Shown piece by piece: positions 26,284 through 34,262 of a stretch of DNA of 64,000 nt. This DNA comes from Anaeromassilibacillus senegalensis. Lineage in GTDB: Bacteria; Bacillota; Clostridia; Oscillospirales; Acutalibacteraceae. Under the pieces are notes generated by a model that ran no database searches, had not been told where the DNA came from, and saw nothing but the letters and a program-made list of their open reading frames with translations. Numbering within the stretch: the first letter of the stretch is position 1; every line of letters begins with the position of its first letter. Location: contig NZ_LN868536.1 of the NCBI RefSeq assembly GCF_001261775.1, forward strand, positions 1-64,000. The letters run 5' to 3'. The translations under genes were made by a program, and so were the position numbers.

Positions 26284-26552
26284 CGTATCATGTGGAATTT
26301 ACCAGAGAAGCGTTAAAGGCGCTGAAAAAGCTTGATCCGCACACAGCGCTTTTTATCACGGCGTGGATCCGAAAAAATCTGGAAGGATGCGCCGACCCGC
26401 GTCTGCATGGAAAAGGCCTGACGGCGAACCGGAGCGGGCAATGGCGGTATCGCGTGGGCGATTACCGCCTGATTGCCGAGATACAGGATGGCAGAGTCGT
26501 CATCCTTATTTTGACGATCGGACATCGAAGAGATATTTATGAATCAGACTGA
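26280..26552 (+). CDS. RelE-family toxin
   Basis: 90 residues starting at GTG overlapping the antitoxin stop. YHVEFTREALKALKKLDPHTA, RLHGKGLTANRSGQWRYRVGDYRLIAEI and ILTIGHRRDIYE are the RelE/ParE fold signature; the C-terminal HRRDIY carries the residues typical of RelE-like ribosome-dependent RNases. It probably cleaves mRNA in the ribosomal A site when free of antitoxin. Activity is inferred from the family. Confidence 0.92.
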   Translation: MTYHVEFTREALKALKKLDPHTALFITAWIRKNLEGCADPRLHGKGLTANRSGQWRYRVGDYRLIAEIQDGRVVILILTIGHRRDIYESD

Positions 26553-26578
26553 AAACCGCAGGGAAAAAGGAGGAACGG

Positions 26579-26765
26579 ATGCAAAAGCTCTTTTTGGCTT
26601 CCTTGTTTAAGGAGGTGGCGCACCAATTTGCCGAGTTTGCCGGGGAACCGCTGGCGGGAAAGCGTGGCGTTTATTCCCACCGCGACGCTGCCGCTGGTTC
26701 CCATCCGCAATTCTCAGGCCATTTTGGTCACGGGAACAGAAAAACAGATTGTACCGTGATGATCT
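26579..26765 (+). pseudogene. N-terminal fragment of a peptidase E (S51)-like gene, frameshifted
   Basis: KLFLASLFKEVAHQFAEFAGEPLAGK matches the start of the class I glutamine amidotransferase-like / peptidase E family. The expected continuation (VAFIPTATLP) is in another frame from about 26663, so a frameshift is present, and the rest of the ~200-residue protein is missing. The in-frame 62-residue product is not plausible as a working enzyme. It lies between the toxin and the methyltransferase gene. Confidence 0.55.
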
Positions 26766-26777
26766 GAGGAGGATGAA

Positions 26778-27554
26778 ATGGCAGGCCATAAAATAGAAGA
26801 AAGCATTCAAAAGACAAAGCAGGGATTTGAGGAAAGCTTTGCGGCGGAGACATTGTATAACCGGCAAACGCAGGACGAGACACACTTAAATCGGATTTTA
26901 AATTTCTTAAAGATAGATAAGAAGGTGAATATTCTTGACCTGGGAACCGGCACCGGGTATTTGGCCTTTCCCATCGCAGAGAAATACCCGCAGGCGGAAG
27001 TGACCGGGCTGGACATCGTGGAAAAGGCCCTGTGCCGGAACCGCCAGAGGGCGGAACAGGAAAATTTGAAGAATCTGCACTTTGTCAGCTACGATGGGAT
27101 GAAATTTCCGTTTGCGGATCAGGCGTTTGATTGGGTGGTCAGCCGGTATGCCCTGCATCATTTCCCGGCAATTGAGGAGACGTTCCGGGAGATCAGCCGC
27201 GTGCTGAAGCCCGGCGGGCGGTTCTTTCTGTCCGATCCCGCGCCGAATGAGGACGACGCGGAACGGTTTGTGGATGCGTATATGCAGCTGAAAAAGGACG
27301 GGCATATCCGGTTTTATACACGCGGGGAATGGCAGGCGCTGGCGGACGCGGCGGGCCTGACTCTGTGTGACGGTTTTACCAGCAGCATCCGCTTTCCAAA
27401 GAAGAGAGAAACCGCGCCGGGGTGGGAAGACCTGCTCAAGCGGTTCGACGGCGGCGTTGTCAAAGGCTACCGCGTGGAGGTCACAGCGGATGAAATTTGG
27501 ATAACGGAACAGGTCAATAATCTTCTTTTTCAAAAGGAAGCGCCGCGCGGGTAG
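26778..27554 (+). CDS. Class I SAM-dependent methyltransferase (UbiE-like)
   Basis: 258 residues. Motif I ILDLGTGTGYLAFPIAEKYP, motif II GLDIVEKALC, YDGMKFPFADQAFDWVVSRYALHHF, and LKPGGRFFLSDPAPN: the Methyltransf_11/UbiE pattern. GAGGAGG lies 5 nt before the ATG. Small-molecule methylation is likely; no biosynthetic neighbours suggest a substrate. Confidence 0.9.
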   Translation: MAGHKIEESIQKTKQGFEESFAAETLYNRQTQDETHLNRILNFLKIDKKVNILDLGTGTGYLAFPIAEKYPQAEVTGLDIVEKALCRNRQRAEQENLKNLHFVSYDGMKFPFADQAFDWVVSRYALHHFPAIEETFREISRVLKPGGRFFLSDPAPNEDDAERFVDAYMQLKKDGHIRFYTRGEWQALADAAGLTLCDGFTSSIRFPKKRETAPGWEDLLKRFDGGVVKGYRVEVTADEIWITEQVNNLLFQKEAPRG

Positions 27555-27663
27555 CGCGGCAGAAACACAAATGATTCGGAAAAATTAAGAAATCGGCAAC
27601 AATTTGGGCAGGAAATCTCCCCGTCGTTTGTGGTATGCTAAAGAAAATACACGGAGGGATTTT

Positions 27664-28236
27664 ATGAAACTGATCCTGCTTTATATACAATCCATGCTGC
27701 TCGACCTGCTGCCGGTGATCCCGGTGGTTTTGCTTTTGCGGTTGGGCGTCTGCTTCTATCACCGGAAGAAGGGACGTAAAACGACGGCCCTGCACGAAAC
27801 CGGCGTGATTTTGTTTGCACTGTTTTTGATGGGGCTGGCGTCGGTGACCGTTTCACTGGACTTCCTGTTCCGCGGGGAATTCGCAATGCGCGGCGAAGTG
27901 AATTTTGTTCCCCTGCGGACCATTCTGATCTATTGGAGCGGAGGAACGGCAAGCGAGCTGCTCATTAATATCTGGGGCAACATCGGTATGTTTCTGCCCA
28001 TCGGCTTCTGTGTGCCGCTGCTGTGGGAAAAACGGGAGGCATTCCGCTGGGCGCTGCTGTGCGGGTTTGGCGTGTCGTTCCTGATCGAGTTTTTGCAGCT
28101 GTTTAGTTTCCGCACCACGGATGTGGACGACCTCATCCTGAACACGCTGGGGGCCTGTTTGGGCTGGCTGGCATTTGTGCTGCTGAACCGGCTGTTCCCG
28201 AGGGCCGTTGAGCGGTTCCGGATGAAAAGAATATGA
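27664..28236 (+). CDS. VanZ-family membrane protein
   Basis: 190 residues with five predicted membrane helices and the VanZ pattern: NFVPLRTIL, NIWGNIGMFLPIGFCVPLLW, SFLIEFLQLFSFRTTDVDDLILNTLGACLGW. GGAGGG 5 nt before the ATG. VanZ proteins give low teicoplanin resistance in enterococci, but most relatives, as here, are not linked to van clusters. Confidence 0.93.
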   Translation: MKLILLYIQSMLLDLLPVIPVVLLLRLGVCFYHRKKGRKTTALHETGVILFALFLMGLASVTVSLDFLFRGEFAMRGEVNFVPLRTILIYWSGGTASELLINIWGNIGMFLPIGFCVPLLWEKREAFRWALLCGFGVSFLIEFLQLFSFRTTDVDDLILNTLGACLGWLAFVLLNRLFPRAVERFRMKRI

Positions 28237-28264
28237 AACGGTTGAGAAACAGGGAGGCGTATGT

Positions 28265-28480
28265 ATGAAATGCCCCGTATGCGGCAGGGAAATGGAGCAA
28301 GGCTTCCTCCAGGGCAACCAACGGATCGCATGGGTAAAAAAGAGACATAAAGTGTTCCTCCTGCCGGGAGAGGGCGAAGTGCTGCTGGAGAACAACGCGT
28401 TCGGCTCCTTTTTAGTTCCCGCATGGATTTGCAAAGAATGCCAGAAGGTGATTCTGGATTATGCCGGTCAAAGCGGTTAA
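28265..28480 (+). CDS. Small zinc-ribbon-like protein (DUF6487/PF20097 type)
   Basis: 71 residues: MKCPVCGREMEQGFLQ at the start and WICKECQKVILDY at the end give two CxxC pairs around a beta core, as in this small family of unknown role. It starts 28 bp after vanZ on the same strand and is probably co-transcribed. Confidence 0.85.
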   Translation: MKCPVCGREMEQGFLQGNQRIAWVKKRHKVFLLPGEGEVLLENNAFGSFLVPAWICKECQKVILDYAGQSG

Positions 28481-28533
28481 GAGCGGCCCTCCGGCGGCCT
28501 GCCGGGAAAACCGCCGCGGGCGTGAAAAAAGTA

Positions 28534-28562
28534 TTGCGGAATTCCGCAAAAAAGCTTATAAT
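28534..28562 (+). promoter_or_regulatory. Promoter with palindromic -35 region, NifU-like/GGGtGRT operon
   Basis: TTGCGG, 17 bp, TATAAT. The -35 is part of the perfect 16-bp palindrome TTGCGGAATTCCGCAA (28534-28549), which looks like a repressor site placed over the -35. Confidence 0.7.
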
Positions 28563-28615
28563 CAATACGTATGTTGGTTAAACCAAGGAAACTTGAAACC
28601 GAAAGGAGTACCGAT

Positions 28616-29308
28616 ATGAATTATTCCCATGAAGTGGAAAGAATGTGTCCTGTTGCCAAAGGCCCGAACCACGGCCCCGCGCCGATCCCGGAAGAGGGCA
28701 AATGGGTAAAATCCTACGAAATCAAAGACATCTCCGGCCTGTCCCATGGTGTGGGCTGGTGCGCGCCGCAGCAGGGCGCCTGCAAACTGACCCTGAACGT
28801 AAAAGACGGTATTGTACAGGAGGCGCTGGTTGAGACGCTGGGATGTTCCGGCATGACGCATTCCGCCGCAATGGCCGCTGAAATCCTGCCGGGTAAAACC
28901 CTGCTGGAGTGCCTGAACACCGACCTCGTCTGCGACGCAATCAACGTCGCCATGCGTGAAATCTTCAAGCAGCTCGCTTACGGCCGCAGCCAGACCGCGT
29001 TCTCCGAGGGTGGACTGCCGATCGGCGCCAGCCTTGAGGACCTCGGCAAGGGCCTGCGTTCCCAGGTCGGCACCATGTTCAGCACCGGCGCAAAGGGCGT
29101 CCGCTACATGGAAATGGCTGAGGGCTACGTTCTGAAGACCGCTCTGGATGAAAATAATGAAGTCATCGGCTATCAGTTTGTCAAGCTTGGCAAGATGATG
29201 GAAGATATCCGCCACGGTGTGGACCCGAAGACCGCCTATGAAAAGAATATTGGCCAGTACGGCCGCTTTGACGGCGCGGCCAAGTACATCGACCCGCGCG
29301 AAGAATAA
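28616..29308 (+). CDS. NifU/IscU-like iron-sulfur scaffold-type protein partnered with GGGtGRT
   Basis: 230 residues from ATG at 28616 with AAAGGAG upstream. Cysteines in GVGWCAPQQGACKL and LGCSGMTHSAAMAAEILPGKT correspond to the NifU-like N-terminal fold, where such residues hold a transient cluster. The C-terminal half is specific to this family. It is always seen next to GGGtGRT genes as far as I know; here it lies 91 bp upstream of one. Function unproven. Confidence 0.8.
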   Translation: MNYSHEVERMCPVAKGPNHGPAPIPEEGKWVKSYEIKDISGLSHGVGWCAPQQGACKLTLNVKDGIVQEALVETLGCSGMTHSAAMAAEILPGKTLLECLNTDLVCDAINVAMREIFKQLAYGRSQTAFSEGGLPIGASLEDLGKGLRSQVGTMFSTGAKGVRYMEMAEGYVLKTALDENNEVIGYQFVKLGKMMEDIRHGVDPKTAYEKNIGQYGRFDGAAKYIDPREE

Positions 29309-29399
29309 TCCGGCAGGGAACATACCGAACTTTCCGAACACGGCGGGTTCCTGTTTTGGGGAATCGCCGGAGAAAGCAGAATAAAGGAGGACAACTTAC

Positions 29400-30407
29400 A
29401 TGGCTAACGATGTCAAGTTTGAAGGTAAAGAAAGAAGAATTGCCAAAATCGAAGCGTGTCTTGCCGAGTATGGCCTTGCCAGCCTCGAAGAAGCACGTGA
29501 CCTTTGCCTCAGCAAAGGAATCGATGTGGATACGATCGTCAAGGGCGTTCAGCCCATCGCGTTTGAGAACGCCAGCTGGGCATACACCCTCGGCTGCGCG
29601 GTCGCTCTGAAGAAGGGCTGCGCTTCCGCCGCCGACGCCGCAGAGGCGATCGGTATCGGCCTGCAGGCGTTCTGCATCCCGGGCTCCGTTGCGGAGAACC
29701 GCAAAGTGGGCCTCGGCCACGGCAACCTCGGCGCAAGACTGCTCCGCGATGAGACCAAGTGCTTCGCGTTCCTCGCGGGCCACGAGTCCTTCGCCGCCGC
29801 AGAAGGCGCAATCGGCATTGCCAAGACGGCAAACCGCGCCCGCAAAGAGCCGCTCCGCATCATCCTGAACGGCCTGGGCAAAGACGCTGCCTACATCATC
29901 TCCAGAATCAACGGCTTTACCTATGTGAAGACCGATTATGATTTCTTCAACGACGAACTGACCGTTGTGGAAGAGAAGGCATTCTCCGACGGCGAGCGCG
30001 CGGCAGTCAAGTGCTACGGCGCGAACGACGTTCTGGAAGGTGTTGCCATCATGAAGAAGGAGGGCGTGGACGTCTCCATCACCGGCAACTCCACCAACCC
30101 GACCCGCTTCCAGCACTTGGTTGCGGGTACCTACAAGAAGTGGGCGATCGAGAACAGCAAGCCGTACTTCTCCGTTGCTTCCGGCGGCGGCACCGGCCGT
30201 ACCCTGCACCCGGACAACATGGGCGCTGGCCCGGCTTCTTACGGCCTGACCGACTCCATGGGCCGTATGCACGGCGACGCGCAGTTCGCGGGTTCTTCCT
30301 CTGTGCCGGCGCACGTGGAAATGATGGGCCTGATCGGCATGGGCAACAACCCCATGGTCGGCGCCACCGTTGCCTGCGCAGTTGCGGTTTACGAGTCCAG
30401 CAAGTAA
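29400..30407 (+). CDS. GGGtGRT protein
   Basis: 335 residues, with the name-giving motif in SVASGGGTGRTLHPDNMGAG and a conserved C-terminus (VEMMGLIGMGNNPMVGATVACAVAVYES). The family is widespread in Clostridia, often highly expressed, without known function. Codon choice is strongly biased here (GGC, AAG, CTC), consistent with high expression. AAAGGAGG precedes the ATG. Operon with the NifU-like gene suggests a role around a metal cluster; inference. Confidence 0.93.
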   Translation: MANDVKFEGKERRIAKIEACLAEYGLASLEEARDLCLSKGIDVDTIVKGVQPIAFENASWAYTLGCAVALKKGCASAADAAEAIGIGLQAFCIPGSVAENRKVGLGHGNLGARLLRDETKCFAFLAGHESFAAAEGAIGIAKTANRARKEPLRIILNGLGKDAAYIISRINGFTYVKTDYDFFNDELTVVEEKAFSDGERAAVKCYGANDVLEGVAIMKKEGVDVSITGNSTNPTRFQHLVAGTYKKWAIENSKPYFSVASGGGTGRTLHPDNMGAGPASYGLTDSMGRMHGDAQFAGSSSVPAHVEMMGLIGMGNNPMVGATVACAVAVYESSK

Positions 30408-30430
30408 TTCCCTGGTTTAAAACGATCAGA

Positions 30431-30462
30431 GGCCGATGCGGTATGCCGCATCGGCCTTTTCT
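30431..30462 (+). terminator. Terminator of the GGGtGRT operon
   Basis: GGCCGATGCGG / CCGCATCGGCC with loop TATG, followed by TTTTC TTTTT. Confidence 0.93.
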
Positions 30463-30624
30463 TTTTGGAAAATTCTTATGGGATGGCACTCAAAAAGGCG
30501 GTATACTGGTAATAGGAAAAAATTCCTTGTTTTCCCGGGATAATATCAACTTTATGGCTATGCTAGGTATCTAATAAACAGAAGATGAGAAACAGGGCAT
30601 CAAATTCAAATAGATGGGCGGGGA

Positions 30625-31113
30625 ATGGTTTTGACAACAATGCAAATGTTTCGGGAGTACATTACCCAGAATCAGCAATCTTTTTACCGCTTGGCGTACA
30701 GTTACACGAAAAACAGCGACGCCGCGCTGGATGTGGTGCAGAACGCCATTGTCAAGGGGATTGAAAAGCTCCACACGCTGCGCAATCCAGATTTTATGAA
30801 AACGTGGTTCTATCGGATTGTGGTTAACGAGGGGCTGACCTATCTGCGGCGCAACAACGTCATTTCTCTGGAGGAGTACGGGGAAACGGCGCTTCCTGTT
30901 GGGGAAGACAGGGATGTTGCACAGAATGTGGACCTGTACAACGCGGTACAGAAACTGGAACCGAAGCTCAAAACCATCGTTATCCTGCGATTTTTTGAAG
31001 ACATGAAGCTGGAAGACATTGCAGCAGTAACCGGAGAGAATCTCAGCACCGTTAAGTCACGCCTGTATAAGGCGCTGCGGCTTTTGAAGCTGGATCTGCA
31101 AGAGGGTGCGTAA
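30625..31113 (+). CDS. ECF-type RNA polymerase sigma factor (SigV-like)
   Basis: About 162 residues: sigma region 2 (QSFYRLAYSYTKNSDAALDVVQNAIVKG, then WFYRIVVNEGLTYLRR) and region 4 (VILRFFEDMKLEDIAAVTGENLSTVKSRLYKALRLL). ATG at 30625 sits directly after GGCGGGGA; TTG at 30631 is better spaced from it and may be the true start. The next gene is an RsiV-type anti-sigma factor, 33 bp away, so the pair probably answers cell-envelope stress. Confidence 0.93.
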   Translation: MVLTTMQMFREYITQNQQSFYRLAYSYTKNSDAALDVVQNAIVKGIEKLHTLRNPDFMKTWFYRIVVNEGLTYLRRNNVISLEEYGETALPVGEDRDVAQNVDLYNAVQKLEPKLKTIVILRFFEDMKLEDIAAVTGENLSTVKSRLYKALRLLKLDLQEGA

Positions 31114-31146
31114 CCGTATTTAAAAAGATGACAGGGAGGAACCATC

Positions 31147-32016
31147 ATGAGAAACCTTGAAGAGGCCAGAAAGCAATATGAGGCCATGGAAATTCCGGAA
31201 CAGCTGGACGACGTAGTAAACGCAGCGTTTGACCGCGCGTCGGTGCGCAGGCACATCGCCTGGTACAAGCCGGTATTGTCCGCAGCGGCGTCGGTGTGCA
31301 TCTTGTTTGTGGCGCTGCTGAACATCAGCCCGACCTTTGCCCACGCGATGGCGGAGGTGCCTGTGCTGGGCAGTGTCGCACGGGTGTTGACGTTCCGCTC
31401 CTATGCCATTGAAAGCGACACGGAGCTGATCACTGTTAACCAGCCGTCCATTGCCGGAACGGGCAACACAGAGCTGGAAAAGCGCGTCAATAATGAGATC
31501 CAGGCAAAGATTGACGCGATTGTAGAGCAGGTGCGCCAGGAGGCGAAGGAACGCCGGGAACAGGCGGTCGCAGACGGCTACGATATAAATGAAATGATGC
31601 CGGTCATGCTTGATATCCGGTATGAGGTGAAGAGCTCCAGTGAAAAAGCGCTCTCCTTTGTCATTTATAAGACGGAGACGGCGGCCAGCTCTTACACAGA
31701 GCAGCTTTTTTACAATCTGGATTTGTCCACGGGGAAAGACCTGACACTGCAAGACGTGCTGGGACCGGATTACAAAGCCACAGCGGATAAAACGATCAAA
31801 GAAACCATTGACAAGCGTGTGGCAGAGGACCCGGAGGCTTGGCCGTACTTCACGCCGAGTGCCGATATGCCGGACGAAGGGTTCCAGGGGATTTCCGATC
31901 ACCAGAAATTTTATATCGATCAGGACGGGAATGTGGTCATCAGCTTCGATGAATATGAAATCGGACCGGGTTCTATGGGGATTCAGGATTTTGTCGTAGG
32001 GAAATCTTTGGTGTAA
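31147..32016 (+). CDS. RsiV-type anti-sigma factor (DUF3298 domain)
   Basis: 289 residues. A cytoplasmic sigma-binding N-terminus (1-45), one membrane helix (about 40-65), then an extracellular DUF4163/DUF3298 region (LDIRYEVKSSSEKALSFVIYKTE, FYNLDLSTGKDLTLQDVLG, FYIDQDGNVVISFDEYEIGPG). In Bacillus, RsiV binds lysozyme outside the cell and is then degraded, freeing the sigma factor. GGGAGGA precedes the ATG. Confidence 0.9.
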   Translation: MRNLEEARKQYEAMEIPEQLDDVVNAAFDRASVRRHIAWYKPVLSAAASVCILFVALLNISPTFAHAMAEVPVLGSVARVLTFRSYAIESDTELITVNQPSIAGTGNTELEKRVNNEIQAKIDAIVEQVRQEAKERREQAVADGYDINEMMPVMLDIRYEVKSSSEKALSFVIYKTETAASSYTEQLFYNLDLSTGKDLTLQDVLGPDYKATADKTIKETIDKRVAEDPEAWPYFTPSADMPDEGFQGISDHQKFYIDQDGNVVISFDEYEIGPGSMGIQDFVVGKSLV

Positions 32017-32050
32017 AAGATTTGAAAAAGCAGTGGAAAACAGACAAATA

Positions 32051-32089
32051 ACAAACAGGGCAGCGGTTCTCAGCCGCTGCCCTGTTTGT
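32051..32089 (+). terminator. Terminator-like hairpin after the anti-sigma gene
   Basis: ACAAACAGGGCAGCGG / CCGCTGCCCTGTTTGT, a perfect 16-bp stem with a 7-nt loop; the T-tract is interrupted (TGTTTGTGTG). Confidence 0.75.
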
Positions 32090-32111
32090 GTGATTCAACG
32101 AGTTTTCACCA

Positions 32112-32445
32112 GTTTCCACAGAGTTTTCCACCAAAAAACGCGCCGAAATGGTTCTGATCAGGCAAGTTTTTGCGGAAAAACCGCAGTGGGCCGGGCTTTT
32201 ATACGGCTTGTATTTCCACAGGTTTACATAAATCGAGTGGAAAACCATTCAAGAGATGTGGATAACTCGGTGGAAAGGGTGGAGAACCCACGGGTACAAG
32301 CCTCTGAAAAGTGGAAAACCCGGTGAAAATGGTGAAGTTATGTCAACTGCACGTCCGAATCTTCACAACGCCGAGTAAAATTTTCAGGAAACCGGCGCCG
32401 CAGTGTGGAATACCACAGGAAAGTTTTCCACGACGGTGTGGAAAA
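32112..32445. other. Cluster of DnaA-box-like 9-mers in a gene-free region
   Basis: One perfect DnaA box (TGTGGATAA, 32257-32265, minus of TTATCCACA), one 8/9 (TGTGGAAAA, 32437-32445) and about seven 7/9 versions (TTTCCACA or TTTTCCAC cores at 32112, 32124, 32212, 32236, 32311, 32404, 32424) occur in 334 bp on both strands. No gene and no AT-rich unwinding stretch is seen. It may be a DnaA-titrating or regulatory site rather than the origin. Confidence 0.45.
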
Positions 32446-32502
32446 CGCAAAACACCTCGGATATCGTCAGATTGGGTATCCTCAAGGGACGCGTTTTGTG
32501 GT

Positions 32503-32775
32503 ATAATAACCTCACGCCGTAAGCGGAAGCAGAGCTTCCGACGGCTGAGAGAACATTGTTCCGTTGTGATGGAGGCTGCGCCTCTTTTTATGGAATAATA
32601 ACCTCAAGCCGTGACCGGAAGCAGAGCCTCCGACGATTGGGAGAAACATTGAATCATGCCAGCTTGAGATTGTTCGTCAAACAGCTGTGTGAAATGAGCT
32701 GTTTTGCAGGACGGGCATGATTGAATAACCGCACGGCGTAAGTGGAAGCAGAGCTTCCGACGGCTGAAAAATATG
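32503..32775 (+). repeat. Family A hairpin repeats, one full and two partial units
   Basis: Unit 1 (32503-32598): GCCGT-AAGC-GGAAGC-AGA-GCTTCC-G-ACGGC, the linker GAGAACATTGTTCCGTTGTG, then GGAGGC-TGC-GCCTC and ATGGAATAATAACCTC. A partial unit follows (32599-32655, GGAAGC-AGA-GCCTCC), and another lies at 32728-32775 (GGAAGC-AGA-GCTTCC-GACGGC). The linkers equal those at 8561-8740, while stems differ with pairing kept. 32776-33118 holds no gene I can support. Confidence 0.88.
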
Positions 32776-33118
32776 GAAGCATGTTGAATGGGAATAAGCG
32801 GTCAGTTTGAGTGTTAAAAAGCCTAGCGGTGGTTATGGATATAGAATAGTCTGACACTGTAGATGGAAAAATACCGCTTAACAGGAGAATGGACAAATTG
32901 TGTAAAAATGTTTTGATCGACTGCACGGCTTTGCCCGGATAAATTGTGTTCAATATGGTGAAAAATTTTACGTCCGCTCGATCTAGATTCGCAGGCGGAA
33001 AAATGGAGATAATCGGTTGGCGCGGCTTCGCGCCATTTTGTATGATACGGGTCTGAATGGCGGGCCCACAGAAGAAACAACGACTCGACGATTGACAGGA
33101 AGCAGGGGAACGCAGTAC

Positions 33119-33889
33119 ATGAAAAAAGAAGAACAGAACCGCCGCGGGGACGATATCATTGCGGGAAGAAACGCCGTTCTGGAGGCGCTGCGCAGCGGCA
33201 GAACCATCGACAGCCTGTATGTTGCAAGAGGGCAGCGCACGGGCAGCATCGGCGCGCTGATCGCCAAGGCAAAGGAGCTGGGCGTTGCCGTCAAGGAAGC
33301 GGACAGCAAGAAGCTGGATTATATGTGCGGAAACGCCGCGCATCAGGGAGTAGTGGCCGTCGCGGCTGTCAAGGAGTATGCGACGGTGGACGATTTGTTC
33401 GCATTGGCGCAGGAGCGCGGAGAACCGCCTTTCTTTATTGTAGCGGACGGCCTGGAGGACCCGCACAATCTGGGCGCAGTGCTCCGTACAGCGGAGTGCG
33501 CGGGTGCGCATGGGATTATTGTTCCCAAGCGGCACTCGGTTGGTTTGACGTACGCCGTGGGGAAAGCGTCCGCGGGCGCGGTGGAGTATGTGCCGGTGGC
33601 CCGGGTAACCAACATCGCCGCCACGCTGGAGGAATTGAAGAAGCGTGGTGTGTGGACGTTTGCCGCCGATATGGACGGGCAGGACTGGTGCTCCGTCGAT
33701 TACAAGGGGCCAACCGCAATTGTGGTGGGGTCCGAAGGGTTCGGTGTGGGCCGTCTGGTAAAAGAGAAATGTGATTTTGTCATATCCCTGCCGATGAAGG
33801 GCAAGATAAATTCGTTGAATGCCTCTGTTGCGTGCGGCGTGATCTGTTATGAGGTGGCGCGCCAGCGCAGCGGAATTCCGATGAAGTAA
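33119..33889 (+). CDS. rlmB: 23S rRNA 2'-O-methyltransferase RlmB-type (SpoU/TrmH family)
   Basis: 256 residues from ATG at 33119 (AGGGGA upstream). N-terminal substrate-binding part DIIAGRNAVLEALRSGRTID, then the SPOUT knot motifs ADGLEDPHNLGAVLRTAE, AIVVGSEGFGVGRLV and ISLPMKGKINSLNASVACGV. In E. coli, RlmB methylates G2251. A different rRNA or tRNA ribose target is possible in this family. GGGGGGA for the next gene follows at once. Confidence 0.9.
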   Translation: MKKEEQNRRGDDIIAGRNAVLEALRSGRTIDSLYVARGQRTGSIGALIAKAKELGVAVKEADSKKLDYMCGNAAHQGVVAVAAVKEYATVDDLFALAQERGEPPFFIVADGLEDPHNLGAVLRTAECAGAHGIIVPKRHSVGLTYAVGKASAGAVEYVPVARVTNIAATLEELKKRGVWTFAADMDGQDWCSVDYKGPTAIVVGSEGFGVGRLVKEKCDFVISLPMKGKINSLNASVACGVICYEVARQRSGIPMK

Positions 33890-33905
33890 GACAGGGGGGA
33901 ACAGA

Positions 33906-34262
33906 ATGGACAAAAAAAGCAATCATCCCCACGATGATTTTTCTGTAGAAGAGATTTTGCAGGAGGCCCGCCGCCTGCGCGAACAGCAGGGGGAAGAGGC
34001 GGCCCCTGCGACAGAAGCAGACGTACCGCCCGCGCCGCAGCGCGCGCAGGCGGTGCCGGTGCTGCGTACGGAGATGCCCGCACCAAGCCACGGAGATGCC
34101 CGCACCAAGCCCGGTCCGGGAGCCGGAACGCCAGGCGCCGCCGCGCAAGGAAGCGGAACCCGTCCGAAAAATGGAAGAGCCGAGGATGCCTGCGCCCCAA
34201 AGGGAACGGATGGAGGCGGAGGAACCGCAGGACTGGGAGCCGGAGGAAGAAGAGCCTGTTAA
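33906..34262 (+). pseudogene. True N-terminus of the giant pseudo-ATPase gene, shifted out of frame
   Basis: DKKSNHPHDDFSVEEILQEARRLREQQ begins after a strong AGGGGGGA site and is protein-like up to VPVLRTEMPAPS. After the 22-bp duplication at 34068-34111 the frame becomes low-complexity nonsense (Gly/Ala/Arg) ending at 34262. The real continuation is the frame of the CDS at 34096-37434. As the sequence stands, the protein is split. Confidence 0.8.
34068..34111 (+). repeat. Exact 22-bp tandem duplication causing a frameshift
   Basis: ACGGAGATGCCCGCACCAAG plus CC occurs at 34068-34089 and again at 34090-34111. Twenty-two is not a multiple of three, and taking out one copy joins the frame of 33906 exactly to that of 34096-37434. 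Confidence 0.95.

Noticed and set aside
32112..32445. Chromosomal oriC
   Set aside because: No dnaA, dnaN, rnpA or gidA nearby and no AT-rich unwinding region; only the box-like 9-mers are present.
32311..32598. 95-codon frame over the DnaA-box-like and repeat A region
   Set aside because: Crosses hairpin repeats and has no ribosome site; the Arg/Ser-rich product is not plausible.
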